Source of the DNA: JAWAPU01 sp038894275
GTDB taxonomy: Archaea > Nanobdellota > Nanobdellia > UBA10117
DNA: 34,772 bases
Direction: 5' to 3'
Assembly: GCA_038894275.1 (NCBI GenBank)
Contig: JAWAPU010000001.1
Coordinates: 1 to 34,772, forward strand
Of this stretch, positions 22,307 through 30,213 are shown in pieces. Under the pieces are notes generated by a model. It saw only the letters and a program-made list of their open reading frames with translations. It made no database searches and was not told the DNA's origin. The position numbers were made by a program, and so were the translations under genes. Each line of letters starts with the position of its first letter. Position 1 is the stretch's first letter.

Positions 22307-24163
22307 ATGAGACTTAATATTATAGTTTTGCCCCTTCTTTTAATAAATTGCATTTATGCAGTTTCGTTTAGCGAAGTCATGCCAAATCCATACGGACCAG
22401 AGCCAGCAGGAGAATGGATAGAAATTTATTCGGATTCTCCAGTTGTCTTAGAAAATTGGTCTGTAGTAGATGCAGCAAAAAAAGCATATCTATTTTCTTT
22501 AAATTTTGATGATTATGCAATTTTATCTTGTAACAAAAGCACATTCGAAACAAATTTTCCAAACGTTTCTGTTCCTATTTTTAATTTAAATTGCAGTGGA
22601 CTTGGTTGGTTAAATAATGGCGAAGAAACTATTTATTTAAAAGATAATTTTGGCAAAATAGTTGATTCTTTGTACTGGTATTCTACCGAAGAAAATAAAA
22701 GTCTGAGCAATTGTTTTGGAAATTTTGTGAATACCGCACCAACACCAGGGGAGCCAAATATTTGTAATTTGACAAAAGATGTTGTTTTAGAAGTTTTTTT
22801 AAGTTCAAAAGTTATTTTAAATGCAACGTATACTTCTCTATTTAAAATTTCTATTTTAAACAAGACCAATTGTTCTATTAAAGATAATATAACTGCAAAT
22901 TATAGCATACTTGACGAAAATGGGACTTTAATAAAACAAGATACTTTTACAAAAGAGGTCGGTTGTTCAGGCTATTCAAATACCGGCGTATGGCGCCCAG
23001 ATAAAAGCGGCAATTTTACACTACAAGGTCAAATAATTGAAAGTACTTCTGAAAATTACAATTTAAATAACGATTTTGCTTTAGCAAAAATAGAAGTTTT
23101 AGATTCGCCAGTACAAATTTTATACTTTTCAAATTCTTCATTTGGCGACCTTAAATTTGTATTAGCTTATTTAAATCTCGATGAAGCTATTTTAGAATTG
23201 TTAAATTGGACTAATTCAAGCATAAAATTTCTTGTTTATAGCGCAAGTAACAAAGCCATTTTACGAGAATTCGACAATTCTATTTTAGATTCTACCGATG
23301 GTTGTAAAAGTGTTTTTGCAGTGCCTGTTCAAGCAAGTGTCGGATATTATTATTTAGCATTACCTTATTTTATTGCACCAAATTGCAACTCTTATTATTT
23401 ACCAGGAAATTATTCTTTAGGTATTAGAGCATTTAAATTAATAAATGACACTTGCCCTAGTACATGTACACGAAATACTTGTTACGATTTTGACAAATTT
23501 GAAATATTTATTTCAGGAAAGAATTATAATTTATGTGTTAAGGAAGGCAAATCTAATGAAGAAACGTATAACGCAAATGCTCTAAATACTTGTGATTTAA
23601 AATTAGAGATACTTTCTGCTCCATCTCAAGCGAAGTTTGGAGAAAATATAACAATTAACTTTAAAGTCACCAATGTTTGCGACGAAAAAATAAATACGAG
23701 TATTTATAGTTATGTTTATTCGAATTTAAATTGTATAAACGAAGAAGGTTGGACAGGAAATAAAATTAATTTAGAATTACAACCAAACCAATCTGTGGAG
23801 CTGAAATTATATAACAAAATAAAATCAGATGTTCAATTAGGAAAATATAATTTAAAAGTTAGAGCTTTAGCCAATTCTAAAAAAATTGATGCCATTTCCC
23901 AAATCGAAATTTTGGATTGTGCAAACAGCACTTTTGAAACTTTAGAAAAAATAGAAAAAGTTGAAAATTTAAATACGTTGGAAAGTTTTAATTTAGGAAA
24001 AAATGAAATTAAAGTTGTTTGGAGCTCTAAGTCAAATATAAACAGAGTTTTACTTTTATTTTGCACAGCTCTCTCTATTTTTTGCGCAGCTCTTTTGCTA
24101 ACAATTTTTAACAAAGGTTTAAAAAAGACGAATTTAAACAAAATTAATGGAAAAACCGATTAA
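22307..24163 (+). CDS. secreted, membrane-anchored surface protein with lamin-tail domain and many N-glycosylation sequons
   Basis: A 618-residue surface protein. Residues 1-18 are a signal peptide, followed directly by a lamin-tail domain (about 19-145) with the typical start SFSEVMPNPYGPEPAGEWIEIYS, a W-S-V-V strand, a G-E-E-T-I-Y-L-K-D strand and an A-P-T-P-G-E-P-N ending. The remainder looks like Ig-like beta domains with many cysteines, and a transmembrane helix (about 586-606) plus a basic tail anchors it. I count about 22 N-x-S/T sequons, making it a likely AglB substrate. The frame is open upstream to an ATG at 22028, but that part overlaps the divergent gene. The ATG at 22307 starts the signal peptide and has a tttttatata box (22274-22283) about 28 nt upstream. 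The next gene overlaps by 17 nt. Confidence 0.85.
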   Translation: MRLNIIVLPLLLINCIYAVSFSEVMPNPYGPEPAGEWIEIYSDSPVVLENWSVVDAAKKAYLFSLNFDDYAILSCNKSTFETNFPNVSVPIFNLNCSGLGWLNNGEETIYLKDNFGKIVDSLYWYSTEENKSLSNCFGNFVNTAPTPGEPNICNLTKDVVLEVFLSSKVILNATYTSLFKISILNKTNCSIKDNITANYSILDENGTLIKQDTFTKEVGCSGYSNTGVWRPDKSGNFTLQGQIIESTSENYNLNNDFALAKIEVLDSPVQILYFSNSSFGDLKFVLAYLNLDEAILELLNWTNSSIKFLVYSASNKAILREFDNSILDSTDGCKSVFAVPVQASVGYYYLALPYFIAPNCNSYYLPGNYSLGIRAFKLINDTCPSTCTRNTCYDFDKFEIFISGKNYNLCVKEGKSNEETYNANALNTCDLKLEILSAPSQAKFGENITINFKVTNVCDEKINTSIYSYVYSNLNCINEEGWTGNKINLELQPNQSVELKLYNKIKSDVQLGKYNLKVRALANSKKIDAISQIEILDCANSTFETLEKIEKVENLNTLESFNLGKNEIKVVWSSKSNINRVLLLFCTALSIFCAALLLTIFNKGLKKTNLNKINGKTD

Positions 24164-24590
24164 AGCAAGATTAATTGTAGAGATAGTTGGGAAACCAAAA
24201 GAGCATGTAGAAGAAACGATTATTTTATTAGGCGAAAAATTTGCTGAAGGAAAGAAAGAAGTTAAGATTTTAAGCAGAAAAGTCAGAGAACCAGTTCAAC
24301 TAAAAGACACGTCTTTATATTCTGCATTCATCGAATTTGAAGTTCAAGTTGAAAATTTATCCATTTTGTTAGAGTTGATTTTTGATTATTTGCCAAGCTC
24401 TATAGAAATCATAGAACCAGAAGAAATTTCAGAAAGCAATTTTAATTTAAATAGTGTTTTAAATGATTTGGCAGGGAAACTTCATTCTTATGATTTAGCA
24501 ATTAAAAAATTAAAAGCGGAAAATGTTTTGTTAAAAAAAGAAATTAAAAAACTAAAAGATAGTAAAATAAATCAAAATAATTCGCTATAA
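24147..24590 (+). CDS. small alpha/beta plus coiled-coil protein, unknown function
   Basis: A 147-residue cytoplasmic protein that I do not recognise. Residues 5-95 read as alternating strands and helices (ARLIVEIVGKPKEHVEETII, then KVREP, YSAFIEFEVQVENL and SSIEIIEPE), compatible with a ferredoxin-like or ACT-like fold. Residues 105-140 form a basic coiled coil. No cysteine or membrane segment is present. The ATG lies inside the last codons of the lamin-tail-domain gene (17-nt overlap), implying translational coupling with a surface protein although this protein looks cytoplasmic. After it, 87 nt without a gene contain only a weak 6-bp inverted repeat (24641-24656). Confidence 0.68.
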   Translation: MEKPIKARLIVEIVGKPKEHVEETIILLGEKFAEGKKEVKILSRKVREPVQLKDTSLYSAFIEFEVQVENLSILLELIFDYLPSSIEIIEPEEISESNFNLNSVLNDLAGKLHSYDLAIKKLKAENVLLKKEIKKLKDSKINQNNSL

Positions 24591-24677
24591 AGCGGCCTGC
24601 TTTGTTCTTAAAGATGCAGTCCCTAAAAATAATTCTCCAACATTAATAATTTAATGCTAATAAAAAATAATAAAAAA

Positions 24678-24971
24678 TTAAGAAACAACAACAATTTTAA
24701 TTTTGTCTCTTAACTCTGGGCTCAACCATTTACAAACAGTATCTAAGCTTAAATTTCCCAAATCATTGCATTTCACTATGATTTTCTCGTTCGTCATACT
24801 AGCAGAACAATACTCGGGAGTTTCTACTTTTATGTTTTTGGATGCAAGTTTTTCTCCTATAAAAAAGGCGGCTACACCTGTTATTGCTAAAGCTAGTAAA
24901 AAAATTCCAAACAATCTTCCCAAAGTTATTTCATATTTTATTTCAATTGTTTGTTTCTTTTGTTCTTCCAT
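24678..24971 (-). CDS. small single-pass membrane protein co-transcribed with a regulator
   Basis: A 97-residue protein that I do not recognise. A short cytoplasmic head precedes one transmembrane helix (about 17-40), followed by an extracytoplasmic domain with three cysteines (EYCSAS, VKCND, TVCKW) and a sequon NLS. The start is fixed by a strong Shine-Dalgarno caggagg a few nt before the ATG. It overlaps the end of the winged-helix regulator gene by 29 nt, so the two form an operon. The pairing of a membrane sensor-like protein and a DNA-binding protein next to the S-layer gene may be functional, but this is inference. Confidence 0.7.
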   Translation of the reverse strand: MEEQKKQTIEIKYEITLGRLFGIFLLALAITGVAAFFIGEKLASKNIKVETPEYCSASMTNEKIIVKCNDLGNLSLDTVCKWLSPELRDKIKIVVVS

Positions 24972-25392
24972 TTTTTTCCTCCTGTTGAATATTTATTTTT
25001 TCAGTTTTATTCCATTTAATTACAACTTTACTTTGTAAAAAATTTAAAACATTAAAATGATCAACTTTATATGTTGTTTCTTTTCCACTTCCTTCTTTTT
25101 TAATTAACCCTTTTTCTTCCAATTCTTTAATTTGTTTAGAAGTAAACGATTTATCAGTATTTAACACTTTAGCCAAATCTTTATTTTTTTGTTGACCCAA
25201 AGCAATAGCCAAAATTACTTTAAGTTGATTTAACAATTTATAAGTATCTCTTTTACCAAGGAGCGTGTCCGCATCTTTTTCGAGAATTTCTTGGGCGCTT
25301 GGTTTTTTTTCTTGTTCTATTTCTATCTTTTTAATAATATCTATGGGATTTTTAGGCCTTTGATTATCTTGATTATTAGTAATAGTATTCAT
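24943..25392 (-). CDS. winged-helix transcription regulator (ArsR/MarR-like)
   Basis: A 149-residue cytoplasmic protein. A charged, disordered-looking N-terminus (1-45) precedes a winged helix-turn-helix at about 53-115: LNQLKVILAIALGQQKNKDLAKVL, a recognition helix SFTSKQIKELEEKGLIKKEG and a wing K-E-T-T-Y-K-V. No metal-binding or ligand-binding motif is visible. The frame begins with TTG at 25395; the ATG at 25392 is preferred. It overlaps the downstream membrane-protein gene by 29 nt. It is divergent from the S-layer gene across a 147-nt interval with a 12-nt palindrome, which makes control of itself and of the S-layer gene a reasonable hypothesis. Confidence 0.8.
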   Translation of the reverse strand: MNTITNNQDNQRPKNPIDIIKKIEIEQEKKPSAQEILEKDADTLLGKRDTYKLLNQLKVILAIALGQQKNKDLAKVLNTDKSFTSKQIKELEEKGLIKKEGSGKETTYKVDHFNVLNFLQSKVVIKWNKTEKINIQQEEKNGRTKETNN

Positions 25393-25422
25393 CAAAAAAC
25401 AAAGAAAGAATAAGGTTTTAAG

Positions 25423-25435
25423 GTTTTATATAAAA
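25423..25435. promoter_or_regulatory. TATA-like element in the regulator/S-layer divergent interval
   Basis: ttttatataaaac is almost self-complementary. On the minus strand it lies about 37 nt from the regulator ATG, implying a short leader. On the plus strand it would give an S-layer leader of about 85 nt that includes the palindrome at 25458. A closer S-layer candidate, tttttaaat at 25491-25499, would give a leader of about 20 nt. Confidence 0.4.
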
Positions 25436-25444
25436 CAAAATAAT

Positions 25445-25469
25445 TTCAATATTAAAATTCAATATTGAA
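25445..25469. promoter_or_regulatory. candidate operator: tandem TTCAATATT copies with a 12-nt palindrome
   Basis: TTCAATATTGAA (25458-25469) is a perfect 12-nt palindrome. An imperfect copy, TTCAATATTAAA, begins 13 nt upstream at 25445. Such paired sites, roughly one to one-and-a-quarter helical turns apart between a regulator and a divergent target, are typical of dimeric winged-helix operators. Binding is not shown by the sequence. Confidence 0.4.
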
Positions 25470-25539
25470 TAATAAAATCTAACCATAATGTTTTTAAATT
25501 TCTTAAAATTCCTCTTTATTAGGAGGTTTAAAAAATAAA

Positions 25540-27657
25540 ATGGAAATACGAACAAAAACCGCAATACAAAAAATAGCAGCAGCAGGAATTAGCACAATAA
25601 TGGCTGCCGCGACAATAGGTTTTGCAGGAGCAGTTACTTTAGCAGACTACCCATCGCCATTTATTAAAGACGGCGCATGGAATACTTTGTTAGTGGTCGG
25701 CGGAGACGCGGCTTCTGCTGATGTAGTTGGTGCTATAGATATAGGTGCTACATTAGCACAAGTTGCAGCAGTTAAACCAGGCGTAACTGAAGTAACTGGC
25801 GGAGTCCAAGAAGAATTAGCATTAGACGATGATTTGGCAACTGTTTTTGGTGCCACTTTAGACGAAGGAGATATAAGTAATTTAATAGACTCGACAATAG
25901 AATTTGCAGACGAAGATTTAGATGTGCATGAAGAAATTGATTTAACAGGTGGTGCAGGAATAATTATTTCATCAACAGCAGACAAAGATTTAAACAAGGA
26001 CCCTGCAATAAAAATCGGAACAGGATCAATAAGCTATAAATATGTGTTTGACGATACTGTAGATTGGGATACAGGCGATACAGAAGTTACTTCCGACAAT
26101 CCATTAGTAATAGACTTTTTAGGTAAAACTTTAACAATAACAAAAGTAGATACCGCAACCAATAAAATAACTGCGCAAATCGGTAACGACTATTACTTAA
26201 ACGCGGGAGACACGGTTACAGTAGAAGGAAAAACATTAAAGCTACTTAATGTTGGAGAAAACTCAATTGTTGTCCAAGTCGGTACAGAACAAAAGATAAT
26301 ATCAAAAGGTACGACTGCAAAAGTTGGTGGATTAAGAGTTTACGCAAAAGACTTATTCACTTCGAATACGTTGTCTGAAAAAAGTGCTATTGTAGTGGCA
26401 GGTTTAGACGCGTTTAAAACATACGGAGACGGCGATGCATTTTACATCCCTTGCTCAACTCCAAAATCCGAGGATTGCGATAAAGATAATCCTGATTGGG
26501 TATGGACAATAGATATGAATAATGCAGGCACAGATCATATCGGCATTGTAATAGATACAACATGGGATGATGCAGAAGATCCTGTTTTAAAAGTTGGCGA
26601 CACCTTGTATTTGCCAGAAAACTACATTTGGGCGAAGTTTGACAAGTTAGCGACAACAAACTTTAACAAATATACAATAGAATATAAAACAGGCGTGGAT
26701 TTGGATCCTCCTCTCTCTGGTAAAACTAGTGAAGCTATATTTATTATTAGAGGCCCAACAGACAAATCTTTACAAACCGAAAGCGGAAAGAAGACAAATA
26801 CTATTTACTTGTACTTCGATGGAACAGACTATTACTTATTATACAAAGACAAAGACGGCATCCAAAAAGAATGGGATAGCAGTGGAGGGGACACAGATAT
26901 AACCTTTAAGTTTGTAAATGGCGACTCCGAAATTAACGCAAAGTGGGATGTAAGCGGGTCTCCAGACGATACTTTATCTATAGATGTTGACGGCGACAGC
27001 TCTTTAAAATTAAAATTAGACATAGAAGACGATGGTAGTGCTTTAGTAGGATTAGGTAATCCTGAAGATGCAGAATCCGCTGATGTAGTTTACGGCACAA
27101 CTGAATTAGGTGAGCGCAGCAACGATGTGTTGTTCCTTTGGGGCAACTACATAACAAATGTAAAAGCTGGCACAGAAAAAGATACAGTTACTTTGTACGT
27201 GCCAGATAAACAACAAAAAGCATTTGTAACAATTGGCAGCGTTGGAACAAAAGTAGTAACAACAGGCGGAACTCCAAGTGTAAGTGGAGTGCCAATAGCA
27301 AAATTAGACACATCAATCAGTGATCCAAAAGCTACCAACTTAATACTAGTCGGTGGACCTGCAGTTAACAGACTAACCGCAAGAGCACTTGATTTAACTT
27401 ACCCAACATATGGAACAGAAGCTGGCGCTGCATTAGGCATAACCGAAGGTCAAGGAACAATTAAATTAATAGAAAATGCCTTTGGTGGCTCGAATGTAGC
27501 ATTAATTGTAGCTGGTTGGGAAGCTGCAGAAACACAAGCAGCATCTACTGTGTTGAAAGACTACACAACCTACAAAGAGAAATTAACTGGCAAGCAGGTT
27601 ATTGTTAGTGGAACAACTGCTCCATACACAGTAACCGCACCAACAGTTAGCGCCTAA
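25540..27657 (+). CDS. S-layer protein
   Basis: A 705-residue secreted surface-lattice protein. The N-terminus has a basic start and hydrophobic stretch (AGISTIMAAATIGFAGAVTLA) with likely cleavage before DYPSPF. The first mature region, W-N-T-L-L-V-V-G-G-D-A-A-S-A-D-V-V-G, and the last, ending A-P-T-V-S-A, match the N- and C-terminal S-layer domains of methanogen and DPANN S-layer proteins. It is acidic, rich in Asp, Thr, Gly and Val, with only two cysteines. It contains no N-x-S/T sequon by my count (about 27 Asn). Shine-Dalgarno AGGAGGT (25521-25527) lies 12 nt before the ATG, a rather long spacing. A GC-rich terminator overlaps the stop codon. The sequence appears rich in A-ending codons, compatible with high expression. 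Confidence 0.9.
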   Translation: MEIRTKTAIQKIAAAGISTIMAAATIGFAGAVTLADYPSPFIKDGAWNTLLVVGGDAASADVVGAIDIGATLAQVAAVKPGVTEVTGGVQEELALDDDLATVFGATLDEGDISNLIDSTIEFADEDLDVHEEIDLTGGAGIIISSTADKDLNKDPAIKIGTGSISYKYVFDDTVDWDTGDTEVTSDNPLVIDFLGKTLTITKVDTATNKITAQIGNDYYLNAGDTVTVEGKTLKLLNVGENSIVVQVGTEQKIISKGTTAKVGGLRVYAKDLFTSNTLSEKSAIVVAGLDAFKTYGDGDAFYIPCSTPKSEDCDKDNPDWVWTIDMNNAGTDHIGIVIDTTWDDAEDPVLKVGDTLYLPENYIWAKFDKLATTNFNKYTIEYKTGVDLDPPLSGKTSEAIFIIRGPTDKSLQTESGKKTNTIYLYFDGTDYYLLYKDKDGIQKEWDSSGGDTDITFKFVNGDSEINAKWDVSGSPDDTLSIDVDGDSSLKLKLDIEDDGSALVGLGNPEDAESADVVYGTTELGERSNDVLFLWGNYITNVKAGTEKDTVTLYVPDKQQKAFVTIGSVGTKVVTTGGTPSVSGVPIAKLDTSISDPKATNLILVGGPAVNRLTARALDLTYPTYGTEAGAALGITEGQGTIKLIENAFGGSNVALIVAGWEAAETQAASTVLKDYTTYKEKLTGKQVIVSGTTAPYTVTAPTVSA

Positions 27658-27670
27658 AGGCGCTTTTTTT
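27649..27670 (+). terminator. intrinsic terminator of the S-layer gene
   Basis: AGCGCC (27649-27654) pairs with GGCGCT (27659-27664) around a four-nt loop, followed by a run of seven T residues through 27670. The loop contains most of the TAA stop codon. It is the clearest stem-plus-T-tract in the window and fits isolation of a highly expressed gene from the downstream operon. Confidence 0.7.
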
Positions 27671-27719
27671 CTTTTTAATTTTTCAAAAGTTTTAAAAATA
27701 AATAAATTTAGCTCAATTT

Positions 27720-28355
27720 ATGGAAGATGCACCAATAACCACTACTAAAACTAAAAAAGGATTTTGGGCGAAAATATTTGCAATTTTAACAATTATTTTT
27801 ATGGCAGGATGGGCTTTAGCACTTTATGCTGAAAGAGAAGAAAATCAAAGTGGAGAAAAAATACAACTTGCAGGCCATACTTTCTATAGACTTAAAGATG
27901 GCACCTATGCCACAATAATCAATATAAATAATGAAAATAAGCCCATTGCGTTTTATTTAGATCCGCGAGAAGCAAGCGGAATTTTTGTTTCTGCGGAAGC
28001 GAAAAATCTTTTAAAAAGCAATAAAGTATATATAACTTTTAATCCGAATCAACAAAATTTAAGCTATTTTGGAATCGCAGGGGCTCAAATTTCTAGAATA
28101 TTTGCTCTTTATAACATTCCTGTTGTTGGAGCATATACTGAGGATACAAATCCTATAGATCCGAATGTTCCAATTAAAACTTGTGAAGACGCTAATAATT
28201 TAACAGCAGTTATTGAATTAAAGATTGGAAATTCCACAGAAATTATGAGAGATGAACAATTTTTAAATTGCTATTATGTAATGGGAAAAAATGAAACAGA
28301 TTTAATTTATGCAGCAGATCGTTTAGGTTATTTGTTATTGGGTATAAATTTATAA
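27720..28355 (+). CDS. membrane-anchored extracytoplasmic protein, unknown function
   Basis: A 211-residue protein that I do not recognise. A short basic head and one transmembrane helix (about 14-37) anchor an extracytoplasmic domain. That domain has a strand-rich start (AGHTFYRLKDGTYATII), a YITFNPN segment, two cysteines (KTCEDANN and LNCYYV, possibly a disulfide), and a final AADRLGYLLLGINL helix. I count five N-x-S/T sequons, all outside, so it may be N-glycosylated. The tttaaaaata box at 27691-27700 is centred about 25 nt before the ATG, giving a leaderless message. The GT2 gene starts two nt after its stop, so it heads a three-gene operon. Confidence 0.7.
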   Translation: MEDAPITTTKTKKGFWAKIFAILTIIFMAGWALALYAEREENQSGEKIQLAGHTFYRLKDGTYATIININNENKPIAFYLDPREASGIFVSAEAKNLLKSNKVYITFNPNQQNLSYFGIAGAQISRIFALYNIPVVGAYTEDTNPIDPNVPIKTCEDANNLTAVIELKIGNSTEIMRDEQFLNCYYVMGKNETDLIYAADRLGYLLLGINL

Positions 28356-28357
28356 AA

Positions 28358-29578
28358 ATGGAAATAATTACTGCAATTTATTTTATTTTTCTTGCAATTT
28401 CTATTTACTTCATTAATCTTTTCTTACTCTTACATTTCGAAAAACCGATTAAAAATAAACTCCAAGAAAAGAAATTACCAAAAATTTCGGTTATAATTCC
28501 AGCACATAATAAAGAAAATTATATAGCAAAATCAATCGAAAGCGTTCTTAATTCAAATTATCCTAAAAATAAATTAGAGATAATTGTTGTAGATGATGGG
28601 AGCACAGACAAAACATTTGAAATAATTTCTAAATACGCTTCAAAACATTCAAAATATATTAAACCAATTCGTAGAGAAAAAGCGAGTGGAAGGGCTGCAA
28701 TTCCAAAGAATGAGGGCGCAAAAATTGCTAGCGGAGATATCTTGGTGTTTTTAGATGGAGATTCTGTTGTTGAAAAAAACGCGTTAAAAAATTTAATGGC
28801 TTATTTTGATAATCCTATTGTTGGGGGCGTTACTGGGTTTGTTGGAGTTTTAATAGAAAAAAATAAGTTTATAGAAAGCATCCAAAAAATAGAGTATGCT
28901 TTTATTGCTTGGACTAGAGCTTTAATGGACCAATTTAATGGAGTTTACGTTCTGCCGGGTGGGTTAAGCGCTATTCGAAAAGACGTATTTTTCAAAATAG
29001 GAGGCTACGACCCAAATAATTTAACAGAAGATATAGAACTAGCTTGGAAAATTTGCGCGCATAATTACATTAATAAGATGGCGTTTAATGCTAGAGCATA
29101 CACTTATGTACCACAAACATTTAAAGAATGGTGGCACCAAAGAGTTCGCTGGGATATAGGCGGAGTGCAAACCCTTTTAAAATATTTTAAATATGTAAAG
29201 GGTAATGGTGTTTTAGGAAGGTGGATCATACCCTTTTTTTTCGCCTCTATGCTAATAAGTTTAGCAGGTTTTTTTGTTTTTTTAAGCTTGATTTCTTTTT
29301 TTCTCTATAACAAAATAAGTGTCCTTTTAGGTTTAGCCGCGGCAAAAGTACCTTTATTCCAGATTAGTAATTTATATTATTATCCTTCTGTTATGACTTT
29401 TTTTGGCATTTTACTTTTAATTCTTTCATTAGCATTCTATTATTACGGAATAAAACAAACAGATACCAAATCAGTATTTTTAAAACACGCATTTTATTTA
29501 TTCGTTTATCTATGCATATTTCCAGTAGTATTAATAGACGCTTTGTTTAAAATGGCAAGAGGTTATTGGAAATGGTAA
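28358..29578 (+). CDS. processive-type family 2 glycosyltransferase, membrane-bound
   Basis: A 406-residue integral membrane glycosyltransferase of family GT2. After a first transmembrane helix (about 5-27) comes the catalytic domain: ISVIIPAHNKE (43-53), VVDDG with D79-D80, the metal-binding DGD at 133-135, the TED motif (223-225) and QRVRW (261-265, the Q-x-x-R-W family motif). Three to four membrane segments follow. The QxxRW motif is shared with chitin, hyaluronan and cellulose synthases and with poly-GlcNAc synthases, so it could make an extracellular polymer or extend a lipid-linked glycan. The product is not known. It is directly downstream of the anchored protein gene and overlaps the thioredoxin-fold gene. 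Confidence 0.88.
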   Translation: MEIITAIYFIFLAISIYFINLFLLLHFEKPIKNKLQEKKLPKISVIIPAHNKENYIAKSIESVLNSNYPKNKLEIIVVDDGSTDKTFEIISKYASKHSKYIKPIRREKASGRAAIPKNEGAKIASGDILVFLDGDSVVEKNALKNLMAYFDNPIVGGVTGFVGVLIEKNKFIESIQKIEYAFIAWTRALMDQFNGVYVLPGGLSAIRKDVFFKIGGYDPNNLTEDIELAWKICAHNYINKMAFNARAYTYVPQTFKEWWHQRVRWDIGGVQTLLKYFKYVKGNGVLGRWIIPFFFASMLISLAGFFVFLSLISFFLYNKISVLLGLAAAKVPLFQISNLYYYPSVMTFFGILLLILSLAFYYYGIKQTDTKSVFLKHAFYLFVYLCIFPVVLIDALFKMARGYWKW

Positions 29579-30213
29579 ACGTTTTTTTAAAAGCAACAAT
29601 TTTAACTATAATTATTTTTTCCATAGGAGTTTTTTTTGGCTACGTGCTTGAAAGCAGCAGAACATATGCCATAGCAGAAAAATATATCGATTCTGAAATA
29701 AGTTGGAATGATGCCAGATTATTAAGCGACCTGTTTTATCAAAACGAAACCGATTTTTGCAAAAAGGCAATAGTAACCAATTTGCAATTTGCAGATAAAA
29801 TTTACGAAGAAGGAAAAATTCTAGAACAATACGAAGAAGCAAATAAATTAACAAGTCAACTTTTGAAGCAGAAGAAAAAATATGCTTTGCTCCAAACGCA
29901 ATTCTTATTGAATTCGATTCGCTTAAAACAACAGTGTGACGCATCGTATAATATTATAATATATTTTTATGCCCAATATGCAGATATGCAAACGAAAAAC
30001 AAACAAAATGTTATTTCTAATTTGTTATTGACAGTTAAAGAGCAAAAAGGTTTTGAGGTTATGTTGATACCTTTGCCTGTTGATTTAGATTTAGATTCTG
30101 TAACTTTACTAAAAGAAAAATATGGTATTGACGAGACGCCTGCGATTGTTATAAATGAAAAAGTTTACAAAGGAAATTTAACTTTGCCTGAAATTTCCAA
30201 GGAATTGAAGTAG
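29572..30213 (+). CDS. membrane-anchored thioredoxin-fold protein lacking the CxxC motif
   Basis: A 213-residue protein. A membrane helix (about 5-27) is followed by a helical region (35-120) and a C-terminal thioredoxin-like domain: strand YNIIIYFYA, then QYADMQTKN where a thioredoxin has W-C-G-P-C, then PVDLDLDSVTLLKEKYGI, ETPAIVINEK with the cis-Pro, and a final helix. Both active-site cysteines are replaced (A and Q in ATG-based positions about 137-140), so it is unlikely to be a disulfide oxidoreductase. It may be a chaperone or a partner of the GT2 enzyme. The frame extends six nt to a TTG; the ATG at 29572 is preferred and overlaps the GT2 stop. Two N-x-S/T sequons occur. The 3' end overlaps truD by 36 nt. 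Confidence 0.72.
   Translation: MVNVFLKATILTIIIFSIGVFFGYVLESSRTYAIAEKYIDSEISWNDARLLSDLFYQNETDFCKKAIVTNLQFADKIYEEGKILEQYEEANKLTSQLLKQKKKYALLQTQFLLNSIRLKQQCDASYNIIIYFYAQYADMQTKNKQNVISNLLLTVKEQKGFEVMLIPLPVDLDLDSVTLLKEKYGIDETPAIVINEKVYKGNLTLPEISKELK

Noticed and set aside
24641..24656. CATTAA-TAAT-TTAATG inverted repeat as a terminator
   Set aside because: Only six A/T-rich pairs without a following T-run; too weak to call.
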